Below are positions 24,884 to 32,769 of a DNA stretch of 33,852 nucleotides, in pieces. Source of the DNA: Lachnospiraceae bacterium (GTDB lineage Bacteria; Bacillota; Clostridia; Lachnospirales; Lachnospiraceae). Positions within the stretch are counted from its first letter, which is position 1. Each line of letters begins with the position of its first letter. A program made the position numbers and the translations under genes. The notes under the pieces were generated by a model, which had not been told where the DNA came from, made no database searches, and saw only the letters and a list, made by a program, of their open reading frames with translations. The DNA is taken from the NCBI GenBank assembly GCA_003453515.1, contig DMLD01000169.1, forward strand, positions 1 through 33,852. Reading direction: 5' to 3'.

Positions 24884-26095
24884 ATGAAGCTCTTACAAAA
24901 CGAACGCAATACTATAGCCGCATTACTGATCATATCATGTGTCATGGGACTGACAGGATGCGCCGCGAACGACCCGTCCGCAAAAGTCGGACAAAGCACC
25001 GGAGCTGACACGGCAGATGCCGCCCTATACGAGATGGAGGCTTCATCAGCTGCCGCTTCGGGCAGTGCCGATGATATAGCACCCACTCCCACTCCAAAGC
25101 CGACTCCAAAGCTCGATACGGTAAAGCTAAGCTGCGCGGGAGACTGCACTCTTGGCACCGATCCCAAGTTTAATTATTCCTCATCCTTCAACGCCATGGT
25201 CAAGCGGGTAAAGAACAAGGCTTACTTTTTTAAAAACATGCAAAAATACTTCGCATCGGATGATATGACGCTGGTAAACTTTGAGGGAACACTCACGACA
25301 AGAACAACTCCCTCGATAAAAAAATTCACCTTCAAGGGTCCGCCAAGCTATATAAATATAATAAAAAAGGGTAATATAGAGGCACTGGCTTTTGCCAACA
25401 ACCACTGCAGGGATTATGGCGAGGGAAGCTACTACGACTCGATCGACACCTTCAAGAAAGCAAAGGTCAAATACTCCTCATATTCAAAGGTATGTACCTA
25501 CACGGTAAAAAAGAAAAAAACCGGAACAAAGATAAAGATAGGAATGATATCCGTAAACGGACTTGAAGGCTACGAAGCCGCACGGTCACTCATCGCAAGC
25601 GGAGTCAAAAAGCTGAAAAAGAAAAAATGCAAGCTTATAATAATGAGCATGCACGCAGGTGTCGAGAGACAGTACTACCCGAACCAGACACAGACATCAC
25701 TTGCGCACTACGCCGTGGACTGCGGGTGCAGCCTCGTCCTCGGACACCATCCTCACGTCATACAGGGCGCCGAAAAATACAAGGGTGTTTTTATCGTGTA
25801 CAGCCTTGGGAATTTTTGCTTCGGAGGAAACTCCAACCCCACCGACAAGGATACAATGATAGCCGTACCCATATTTAAATTCAAAAACGGAAGGCTTTTG
25901 AAGAAGCAAACACGGCTGAAGCTCATACCCTGCTGCGTGTCCTCGACAACTAGCTACAACAATTATCAACCCACTCCCAAAAAGGGAAGTGAAAAAAAGA
26001 GAGTGCTGGCTAAGCTGAATAAAATGTGTGAAGCACTCGGTACAACTCTCAGATCGGACTCGGGAAAGCTGACGGTTGAATGTCGAAAAAAATAG
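24884..26095 (+). CDS. CapA-family lipoprotein (poly-gamma-glutamate synthesis-like metallophosphatase fold)
   Basis: A 403-residue exported protein. The signal peptide ends in lipobox LTGC with Cys26, followed by a low-complexity linker containing TPTPKPTPK (about 67-75). The CapA domain begins with KLSCAGDCTLGTDP and continues with the hallmark motifs LVNFEGTLT, LAFANNHCRDYG, GMISVNG, MSMHAGVERQYYP and LGHHPHVIQGAEKYKGVFIVYSLGNF split across the domain, matching the metal-binding fold of CapA/PgsA. No capB or capC genes are adjacent, so polyglutamate synthesis is not implied; such stand-alone members are common in Lachnospiraceae and their substrate is unknown. GGAGGAA precedes ATG 24884. 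Confidence 0.9.
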   Translation: MKLLQNERNTIAALLIISCVMGLTGCAANDPSAKVGQSTGADTADAALYEMEASSAAASGSADDIAPTPTPKPTPKLDTVKLSCAGDCTLGTDPKFNYSSSFNAMVKRVKNKAYFFKNMQKYFASDDMTLVNFEGTLTTRTTPSIKKFTFKGPPSYINIIKKGNIEALAFANNHCRDYGEGSYYDSIDTFKKAKVKYSSYSKVCTYTVKKKKTGTKIKIGMISVNGLEGYEAARSLIASGVKKLKKKKCKLIIMSMHAGVERQYYPNQTQTSLAHYAVDCGCSLVLGHHPHVIQGAEKYKGVFIVYSLGNFCFGGNSNPTDKDTMIAVPIFKFKNGRLLKKQTRLKLIPCCVSSTTSYNNYQPTPKKGSEKKRVLAKLNKMCEALGTTLRSDSGKLTVECRKK

Positions 26096-26309
26096 CGTTA
26101 CATTTGCCCTTTCAAACGGCTGGAGTATCGTTTCAGTATCCATTTTTTAATGATTTTTTCAAAAAATCACGATAAAGGATTACAATTCAATTATTTTTAG
26201 CCTAAAAGCCATGTTTTTCGTTGTTTCAGACACTTTTACCGCTGTTATTTTTGAGAAATTTACACCTTGATTTTACGAAAAAATAAGAAAATTGTAACTT
26301 TTTTTAAAA

Positions 26310-26343
26310 AAAGGGTTGCATTTATCTGCGATAAGTATTATAT
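26310..26343 (+). promoter_or_regulatory. Putative promoter of the DUF6465-type gene
   Basis: TTGCAT, 17-nt spacer, TATATT, preceded by an A/T tract with the palindrome CTTTTTTTAAAAAAAG (26298-26313) that may act as an UP-like element. The 296-nt gap from 26096 is AT-rich and also holds GATTTTTTCAAAAAATC (26153-26169), a possible weak stem after capA-like; nothing else is recognisable. Confidence 0.5.
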
Positions 26344-26391
26344 TATAGTATGCAACGAGTTGATTTTGATATGATATCAAAGGAGAGTAAA

Positions 26392-26925
26392 ATGGAAAAC
26401 AAAACACCAACCACCAAGGCACCCGTAAGCAAAGTTGCAGAGCCGGCCAAGACAGAGACTAAAACTACTACTACTTCTACTACTACCGCTGCTGCAAGCA
26501 CTACAGCTTCATCTGCAGCAACCAAGACTACTGCTGCTAAGGCTCCCGCAAAGAAGCCTGCTGCCAAGAAGCCCGCAGCTAAGAAGCCCGCAGCCAAGAA
26601 GCCTGCTGCTAAGAAGACTACTACAACAGCAGCTGCTTCAACTGCAAAGAAGGCTCCTGCAAAGAAGACTACTACTAAGAGAGGACGCAAGCCCGGCTCC
26701 AAGAACAAGAAGGTCGAGAACGTACAGGAGACTATCGTACAGTTTGAGGGACAGGACATCGTTGTTGCAGAGCAGCTTGTTGAGCGCGTAAAGGAAGCTT
26801 ACAAGAACGCAGGACATCGTGTAGGCAACATCAACAACCTCAAGATCTATATCAATGTTGAGGAGCGCAAGGCTTACTACGTTATCAACAACAAGTCTGA
26901 AGAGAACTTCTTCATCGATCTTTGA
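26392..26925 (+). CDS. Histone-H1-like Lys/Ala/Thr-rich protein with DUF6465-like C-terminal domain
   Basis: A 177-residue protein with two parts. Residues 1 to about 108 are low complexity: Thr/Ala runs, then four KKPAA repeats, more KK/TT runs and KRGRKPGSKNKK, which resembles an AT-hook core. Residues about 112-177 form a compact domain (VQFEGQDIVVAEQLVERVKE ... LKIYINVEERKAYYV) that resembles the DUF6465 family of Lachnospiraceae. The basic tail suggests DNA binding or compaction (inference). ATG 26392 follows AAAGGAG; ATG 26350 lacks a site. Codons are strongly biased to AAG, GCT, ACT, unlike the neighbours, which fits high expression. A terminator follows. Confidence 0.85.
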   Translation: MENKTPTTKAPVSKVAEPAKTETKTTTTSTTTAAASTTASSAATKTTAAKAPAKKPAAKKPAAKKPAAKKPAAKKTTTTAAASTAKKAPAKKTTTKRGRKPGSKNKKVENVQETIVQFEGQDIVVAEQLVERVKEAYKNAGHRVGNINNLKIYINVEERKAYYVINNKSEENFFIDL

Positions 26926-26950
26926 TCGGAAGAACGTATTATTTGGATCT

Positions 26951-26983
26951 AAAAAGCAGCAGTCATCGCACTGCTGCTTTTTT
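26951..26983. terminator. Bidirectional terminator between convergent genes
   Basis: AAAAAGCAGCAGT, loop CATCGC, ACTGCTGCTTTTTTT: a near-perfect stem with T-runs on both strands, placed between the stop of the DUF6465-type gene and the stop of hypD. Confidence 0.92.
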
Positions 26984-27018
26984 ATCGCAGAACCTCTCCC
27001 TACTCGATTTTACCTGAT

Positions 27019-28056
27019 TCATCTAATGGCATTCACATAATATGTATGGCAGCTCCCCTCCGACGATACCATACAGGCACCCTGCGGATCCATGGGTGAG
27101 CATGCCCTTCCGAACAACGGACACTCTCCGGGCTTCAGCCGTCCGGTAAGCACCTCGTCACATCTGCACCCGCTGTTCTTCTTCACATCTTCATCAAGCC
27201 CGGTACTTCCGGCATCATAACACAGATACTCATCCCTTAGCACCAGTCCGGAATCCGGTATGCTCCCAAGCCCCCTCCAGGTCGCATCGCATTTTTCAAA
27301 AAATCTCATGACAGCTTCCCATGCTGTTGTATTGCCGTCACGACTTACAACGGCAGGATAAAAGTTTTTGACTATCCCCCTGCCTCTCATCAGAGTCAGA
27401 CCGTATATCGCAGTCATGATCTGCTCTCCGCCAAACCCCGCTACTCCAAACGGTATGCTATGTTTTTTTGCCGCCTCCTCAAACACCTTATAGCCTGTCA
27501 CCACACATACATGTCCCGGAGCTATGAAGGCATCTATCGGCGCACCGTTATCAAGCATATTCATGACGACCTCGGGCATGGTCTTTAACGAGGTGAGCAG
27601 CTTTACGTTTTTGATCCTCTCCCTCACTATCTCATCGATCAGCATAGCGTACACCGGCGCGGTCGTCTCAAAGCCAACGGCGGCAAACACAAACTCGTCC
27701 CCCGGAGCTGCGGCAGCAAGCCCCAGCACATCCTTGGGTGAATACACCATGTCGACGCGCACTCCCATGCTCCCCGCATCAGCAAGACTCATGCTGCTGC
27801 CCGGTACCCTTATCAGGTCGCCGAACGTAACTATTCTCTTTCCGTTTTTCCCGAGCTCTATAAGCCGGTCGATATAAGCAGAGGCGGTCACGCACACCGG
27901 ACAGCCCGGTCCCGACAGCAGCGTTATCTTATCCGATATCAGCGAAGGTATCCCGAAGCGCGCAACCGCCTCGGTATGGCTCCCGCATATTTCCATGATC
28001 CGCATGGCAGGACCGTCATACCCGCCGAGCTCGTTTTTTATTTTTTCAAGATCCAT
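27019..28056 (-). CDS. hypD: Hydrogenase maturation protein HypD
   Basis: Scaffold on which the Fe(CN)2CO unit of [NiFe] hydrogenase is built together with HypC. The 345-residue protein has the conserved ICGSHTEA (Cys24), SGPGCPVCVT (Cys52, Cys55), VGFETTAP and the C-terminal [4Fe-4S] cysteines in GCRCDEVLTG, CPLFGRAC and GACMVSSEGSC. Last gene of the operon, 9 nt after hypE. ATG 28056 overlaps a GTAGGAG site closely. Confidence 0.97.
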   Translation of the reverse strand: MDLEKIKNELGGYDGPAMRIMEICGSHTEAVARFGIPSLISDKITLLSGPGCPVCVTASAYIDRLIELGKNGKRIVTFGDLIRVPGSSMSLADAGSMGVRVDMVYSPKDVLGLAAAAPGDEFVFAAVGFETTAPVYAMLIDEIVRERIKNVKLLTSLKTMPEVVMNMLDNGAPIDAFIAPGHVCVVTGYKVFEEAAKKHSIPFGVAGFGGEQIMTAIYGLTLMRGRGIVKNFYPAVVSRDGNTTAWEAVMRFFEKCDATWRGLGSIPDSGLVLRDEYLCYDAGSTGLDEDVKKNSGCRCDEVLTGRLKPGECPLFGRACSPMDPQGACMVSSEGSCHTYYVNAIR

Positions 28057-28065
28057 AGCTCCTAC

Positions 28066-29082
28066 CTAGCATATCCTCGGAAGTCCCTCTCCGCGAAGAA
28101 CATCCACCACTCTGCGCCCGCCTATACCGGTGCGCATGATAACCGTTTTTCTATCCTTAGCTTCAGCCTCGACGACCCTTCCGATCACCGCGGCAGCCTC
28201 CCCGTATCTTGATGCTCTGATGACAGACAGGGCTTCATCGGCATCATCGGGATCGACTATACATACAAGCTTGCCCTCATTTCCCATATACATGGGATCA
28301 AGTCCGAGCAGCCCGCAAAAGCCTCTCACCTCATCACTTACAGGCAGAGAGTCCTCGTATATCTCAAACATCTGATCGGAAGCATCAGCGAGCTCGTTCA
28401 GCACGGTCCCAAGTCCGCCCCTTGTTATATCCCTGAGCGTATGGACACGCAGGTTCAAGAGCCCCTCACACATCTGCACCAGAGGCGCAACATCGCTTTT
28501 GATCCTTGTATCTATAGACATCCTCTCGCCAAGTATTGCCGCGTGATGATCTCCGAGATTTCCCGATACTATGATGACATCACCCGGGACAGCGTTGGAT
28601 GCGGATATATCAAGTCCCTTCTTTACAAATCCCACTCCGGTCGTATTTACATAGATCCCGCCAGAGCCCTCGACGACCTTTGTATCGCCCGTTACAATGC
28701 TCACGCCCGCCTCTGCGGCTGTCCTTGCCATCGAATCAACGACCCTTTTTAAAAGCTCCGTATCGACACCCACCTCGAGTATCCACGCTGATGTGATATA
28801 CTTAGGGGTCGCCCCTCTCATCAGCAGATCGTTCACTGTTCCGCACACGGCAAGTCGTCCTATATCTCCGCCGCAAAACTCAACGGGTGTCACGACAAAG
28901 CTGTCAGTCGTCACTGCAAGCTCCATACCTGAGGCAGCTTCATCCTCCATACCTATTACAGCCGCATCCTCCATACCCGAAAGTATACTGTTGTCAAACG
29001 CAGCTGCAAACACATCCTCTATAAGATCTCTGGTAGCCGCTCCTCCGCTCCCGTGTATCATGGAAATCCTTGATCCGTTCAC
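28066..29082 (-). CDS. hypE: Hydrogenase maturation protein HypE
   Basis: Dehydrates the carbamoyl group delivered by HypF to a thiocyanate on its terminal cysteine. The 338-residue protein starts near ISMIHGSGGAATRDLI, has the PurM-like ATP motifs TTDSFVVTP and DITRGGLGTVLNELA, and ends exactly in PRIC, the required C-terminal Cys. The start used is GTG 29082 with AAGGGG 9 nt upstream; ATG 29061 with AAGGA is an alternative. It follows hypC by 65 nt with a 29-nt palindrome between them. Confidence 0.96.
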   Translation of the reverse strand: MNGSRISMIHGSGGAATRDLIEDVFAAAFDNSILSGMEDAAVIGMEDEAASGMELAVTTDSFVVTPVEFCGGDIGRLAVCGTVNDLLMRGATPKYITSAWILEVGVDTELLKRVVDSMARTAAEAGVSIVTGDTKVVEGSGGIYVNTTGVGFVKKGLDISASNAVPGDVIIVSGNLGDHHAAILGERMSIDTRIKSDVAPLVQMCEGLLNLRVHTLRDITRGGLGTVLNELADASDQMFEIYEDSLPVSDEVRGFCGLLGLDPMYMGNEGKLVCIVDPDDADEALSVIRASRYGEAAAVIGRVVEAEAKDRKTVIMRTGIGGRRVVDVLRGEGLPRIC

Positions 29083-29112
29083 TTTCTTTCCCCTTATCTG
29101 TCAATTTGTCTA

Positions 29113-29141
29113 AGGATACACTGATTAAATCAGTATTTCCT
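29113..29141 (-). repeat. 29-nt palindrome after hypC stop (copy C)
   Basis: AGGATACACTGAT, loop TAA, ATCAGTATTTCCT: the same 29-nt layout as copies A and B with two mismatched positions. It starts 6 nt beyond the hypC stop, inside the hyp operon, with no T-run. Confidence 0.75.
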
Positions 29142-29147
29142 TACCCC

Positions 29148-29357
29148 TTATCCTGCCAGCTCCTTAAGAAGTGACGCTATCTCATCAGCCTCCTCGTCGG
29201 AGACCTTTTGCAGTATACAGCCTGCGTGTACCAGCACCCTGTCTCCGGGCTCGATCTTTACAAGCCCTGACAGAGCCTCTACCCTGTTTCCGTCAAAATC
29301 CACGACCGCATTTTTATCCCTGACCTCTATCACGGTTCCCGGCAATGCAACACACAT
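29148..29357 (-). CDS. hypC: Hydrogenase maturation chaperone HypC
   Basis: A 69-residue HypC/HupF protein. It starts MCVALPGTVIEV with the essential Cys2 that binds iron and HypD, and keeps the VHAGCILQKV segment near the end. ATG 29357 follows AAGGAAGGAG. It lies 17 nt after the second sensor kinase gene, so the kinases and hypCED must share an mRNA. Confidence 0.95.
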   Translation of the reverse strand: MCVALPGTVIEVRDKNAVVDFDGNRVEALSGLVKIEPGDRVLVHAGCILQKVSDEEADEIASLLKELAG

Positions 29358-29374
29358 GGTACGCTCCTTCCTTT

Positions 29375-31285
29375 CTATACACCCTGTCTTTTTACAAATA
29401 ATCTGTCCGTCTTTATCTTGTCCGGCGGGAGGTATCTGTAAAGGACCGATTCAAGAAGTCCGTTCTCCACAGGCTTTGCTATATAAGCATCAAAGCCTAC
29501 CTTCAGATACTCCTCTCTCGCTCCGTCTATCGTATTTCCCGTGAGAACTATACACGGCTTATTGCAGTTGGGATTCTCGGTATTTTCCCTGATAAGCCTC
29601 AATAGCTCTATACCGTCCATCTCCGGCATCATGTGGTCTATTATCAGCGCATCGTAGGTGTTTATGCTCATCAACTCCATAGCCCTTGCGCCGCTGTCCG
29701 TGGTATCCGTCATGACCTCCAGATCCTTAAGTATCCTCGCGACGACCTTCAGATCCATCTTGGAGTCATCTACAACAAGGATCCTTGCATCCGGCGCAGT
29801 ATAGCTTATGGCTTCACCGCCCTTAAGCTCTGATATCATGACCTCCCTTGCGCGTTCGTAATCTCCTATCGGCTTCTCATCGACGACCTTTTGTTTGAGG
29901 ACAAATGAAAACGTCGAGCCCTGACCTACCTTGCTCTCTATTTCAAGTGACGAATCCATTGCCTTCAAGACCCTGTGGACGATCCCAAGACTCAGCGATG
30001 TTCCCTCGACAGCGGTTTTGTCCATTTTTCCAAAATCCTCAATCGCCTCATACAAGAGCTTTATCTCATCCACGGCTATACCGACTCCCGTATCGTAAAC
30101 GGCAAAGCGTATCCAAACCGTGGTCCCCCTGATACGCTCCCTTTTCATGGAAAGATGTATCTCTCCCTTTTCCGTAAACTTTATCGAGTTTGTCAAAAGG
30201 TTCAGCAGACATTTTTTTATTCGACCCAGATCACCCAGAAGTATGCTCGGTATCTTATCATCTATCTCCGTATGGACCTCTATGTCCTTCTCCCTGAGTC
30301 TGGTCTGCATCATCTCGGTCAGATCGGATACAAGGAGTACCGGATCGTATCTGACAAGCATGACCTCGCTCTCCTCGGACTCGATCATCGACATATCCAA
30401 TATCTCATCCATCAAAGCCAGAAGCTCATTGCCCGCGTGCCTTATATGGTTTGCGCTCTCCCTGACATCACGCTCCACGGATTCTCTGAGGATCATCTCA
30501 TCCATCGACATTATCCTGTCTATGGGAGTCCTCACCTCATAGGACATCTTCTCCAGGAATTTGTTTTTTGCCATGTTCGCCTCGTACGCCTCGGCTTTTG
30601 CGACCTGAAGCTCGTCCCTCTCTCTCGCCTTTTCCATTGCCTCTCGCTTAGACATGTTGAGCACCAGTACGACCACAAAAACACTCATTATCAGGGTCGA
30701 GATACATATGATCAATATCCATAGCCTCTGTACAGAGAGCTCATCCTGATACCAGTCGGCCTCAAAGTCCGCGCCTATGACCCCACACACGGTCCCGGCA
30801 CTGTTGTATACCGGGCAGTATGCAGTATAAAAATGCCCCCATCTGTCGGAGTGAACATCCGCCTCGACAGACGGCGTGCCCTGATACGCCTCGACAAGCT
30901 CATCCGTTCTCTCGATAGGCTCGCCGTAAAACGCCGGATCGTTGGGATCAGTGTCAAGAACAAAGGAATACACATCCCCGTTCATTTTTCTGACTGCATA
31001 TATATACTTCGCATTTGTCTTGTTTAAAAATATACTGAGCCTGTCGTATATGGTTTTAAAGCTCTCGGTGTTTTTGTTGTCATTTACTATCTCGTCAAGC
31101 ATATCACCATCTATGGAAGCAGCCGCACTCTTTGCCACGTCGACCATCTCGTGCTTAAGCATCTCCTCCATCCTGCTTCTTGAATTCGATGTAAAAAACA
31201 CGGCGAGACCGGTGAGCAAAACCATGTAGATCACTACACCGATTATGATCCATATTACCGACTTTTTATGCACTCTAGATCTCAT
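29375..31285 (-). CDS. Membrane Cache-sensor hybrid kinase-like protein with receiver domain; H-box His replaced by Tyr
   Basis: A 636-residue protein: membrane segment (about 9-31), extracytoplasmic single-Cache-like sensor (about 40-183; KYIYAVRK, GTPSVEADVHSDRWGHFY, GVIGADFEADW), second membrane segment (about 187-210), coiled coil, then HisKA-like region. The H-box reads EKMSYEVRTPI, with Tyr249 where the phospho-accepting His belongs. The N-box (LLNLLTNSIKFT) and G1 (YDTGVGI) are kept, but G2 is GTSLSLG instead of GTGLGLA, so ATP binding may be weak. The receiver domain (about 500-620) is intact: DD506-507, Asp550, Thr582, Lys604. It starts within the stop of the preceding kinase (ATGA). 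It may serve as a phospho-sink or pseudokinase partner. Confidence 0.92.
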   Translation of the reverse strand: MRSRVHKKSVIWIIIGVVIYMVLLTGLAVFFTSNSRSRMEEMLKHEMVDVAKSAAASIDGDMLDEIVNDNKNTESFKTIYDRLSIFLNKTNAKYIYAVRKMNGDVYSFVLDTDPNDPAFYGEPIERTDELVEAYQGTPSVEADVHSDRWGHFYTAYCPVYNSAGTVCGVIGADFEADWYQDELSVQRLWILIICISTLIMSVFVVVLVLNMSKREAMEKARERDELQVAKAEAYEANMAKNKFLEKMSYEVRTPIDRIMSMDEMILRESVERDVRESANHIRHAGNELLALMDEILDMSMIESEESEVMLVRYDPVLLVSDLTEMMQTRLREKDIEVHTEIDDKIPSILLGDLGRIKKCLLNLLTNSIKFTEKGEIHLSMKRERIRGTTVWIRFAVYDTGVGIAVDEIKLLYEAIEDFGKMDKTAVEGTSLSLGIVHRVLKAMDSSLEIESKVGQGSTFSFVLKQKVVDEKPIGDYERAREVMISELKGGEAISYTAPDARILVVDDSKMDLKVVARILKDLEVMTDTTDSGARAMELMSINTYDALIIDHMMPEMDGIELLRLIRENTENPNCNKPCIVLTGNTIDGAREEYLKVGFDAYIAKPVENGLLESVLYRYLPPDKIKTDRLFVKRQGV

Positions 31286-32769
31286 TTGTTCTCCTGTCCG
31301 TAAAGCATGTTGTACTCAGTTTCAAAATCGCCGACTTTTTCTTCCTTTACTATATCCTGCATTATGACAAAGGTAAACAGTGACCCTTGACCATACAGGC
31401 TCTCGACATGGAGCTTGCTTCCCATCATCTCAAGCAGCTTTGTCACTATCGCCAGACCAAGACCGGTTCCTGTATCGCCCGAGCTTCTCTCGCTTTCAAG
31501 CTGTTCAAACGGCATAAACAGTCTGTCAAGATCCTCGTGCCGTATACCGCATCCCGTATCCTCCACACTGAAACGGATGTAGGCTGACTTATCGTTCCTT
31601 GACTGCACAAATACCGACAGCACTACCTCTCCCTCATCGGTATACTTCAACGCATTTGCCAAAAGGTTGTACAGGCATTGTGAGATATGCGTCGGATCGC
31701 CGAAAAGGTATCTCGGGAGCTCCGGATCAACATTTACAACTAAAGATAAGCCCTTTTTCTTCATCTCCGGTTCGATAGTCCCCACTATGTCGGCAAGTGT
31801 TTTTACCGCATAATACTCCTTTTCCTCAAGGCGGAGCTTGCCGGCTTCTATGCCGGAATAGTCAAGTACATCATTGATTATCCTCATAAGAGACTCACCT
31901 GATGTATGTATGTTTGACGCACATACCGATATCCTGTCGACCTCGGTCTGTTGAGCGATCCTCTCCCCCATATCCAGTATCGTATGTATAGGGTTTCTTG
32001 TCTCCTGCGTTATCTGCTCCAAAAAAGCACTCTTCGCGTGATTGGCATTCTCTATGGCACGCTTTACGCTTAGAAGCTTTTCTCCCTCTATCTGATGCAT
32101 GAACACCTCATGCCTTGCTCTCTTGGTAAGCAGCAGAACAAGAGCAAGACTGCCTCCGAATGCGACCATACAGAGAATAAGTATCCTACGGTTCTCGGAT
32201 GCGCTCCTGCCGTCGAACCACTCCGCGTCGAAGTCGACGCCGACGACACCCGTTATACTGCCGTCCTTTGCGTATACCGGTGAGAAACCTGAGTAGAACA
32301 CTCCCCATTTGTCCTCATCCACATCCGTGTCGACCGACGGTGTTCCCTTTATCGCACTCAGCAGCGCCGGTGTAGTTTCTATGACCTCACCGTACTCATC
32401 GGCGCCCTCGAAGTCAGGATCGGCAACCACGCAATAGTTGTCTCCGATCTTCTTTACGGCATATATGTAGGTAAGGTCTGTATTGTTCTTAAAAACCTCG
32501 AGTTCATCGATCATCCTGCCGTATTCTTCTCTCTTGCTGTCCGAATAATCTCCGGTCATACCCTTCAGATCGTCACCCGAGACCATTGTGGCAGCAGAGT
32601 TGGCAATATTTAAGATACTGTCCTCCATAAGAGATCTGAGCACAGTACGCGAACGGTTCATGGACACATATGCAAGTATAACTATGAGCACTATCAATAT
32701 GTTGACAGCTATTAAAAGTATCTGTCCCGATATACTCTTCCTTCCGTATTTTGTCTCTTCCAAAATCAT
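31282..32769 (-). CDS. Membrane Cache-sensor histidine kinase-like protein; H-box His replaced by Gln
   Basis: A 495-residue protein with membrane segments at about 14-35 and 195-215 around a Cache-like sensor (LTYIYAVKK, GTPSVDTDVDEDKWGVFY, GVVGVDFDAEWF). A coiled coil leads to the H-box EQITQETRNPI, where Gln255 stands in place of the phospho-accepting His. The ATPase domain looks complete: N-box LYNLLANALKYT, G1 VEDTGCGI, F-box LFMPFEQLE, G2 GTGLGLAI. No receiver domain. The sensor half is clearly homologous to that of the next gene, so the pair arose by duplication. The start ATG overlaps the hypF stop (ATGA). It may bind ATP and heterodimerise with its neighbour rather than autophosphorylate (inference). 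Confidence 0.92.
   Translation of the reverse strand: MILEETKYGRKSISGQILLIAVNILIVLIVILAYVSMNRSRTVLRSLMEDSILNIANSAATMVSGDDLKGMTGDYSDSKREEYGRMIDELEVFKNNTDLTYIYAVKKIGDNYCVVADPDFEGADEYGEVIETTPALLSAIKGTPSVDTDVDEDKWGVFYSGFSPVYAKDGSITGVVGVDFDAEWFDGRSASENRRILILCMVAFGGSLALVLLLTKRARHEVFMHQIEGEKLLSVKRAIENANHAKSAFLEQITQETRNPIHTILDMGERIAQQTEVDRISVCASNIHTSGESLMRIINDVLDYSGIEAGKLRLEEKEYYAVKTLADIVGTIEPEMKKKGLSLVVNVDPELPRYLFGDPTHISQCLYNLLANALKYTDEGEVVLSVFVQSRNDKSAYIRFSVEDTGCGIRHEDLDRLFMPFEQLESERSSGDTGTGLGLAIVTKLLEMMGSKLHVESLYGQGSLFTFVIMQDIVKEEKVGDFETEYNMLYGQENK

Noticed and set aside
26343-26759. Minus-strand hydrophobic open frame rich in Ala/Val opposite the DUF6465-type gene
   Set aside because: It is the antisense of the Lys/Ala/Thr repeats and has no ribosome site; apparent membrane segments are a composition artefact.
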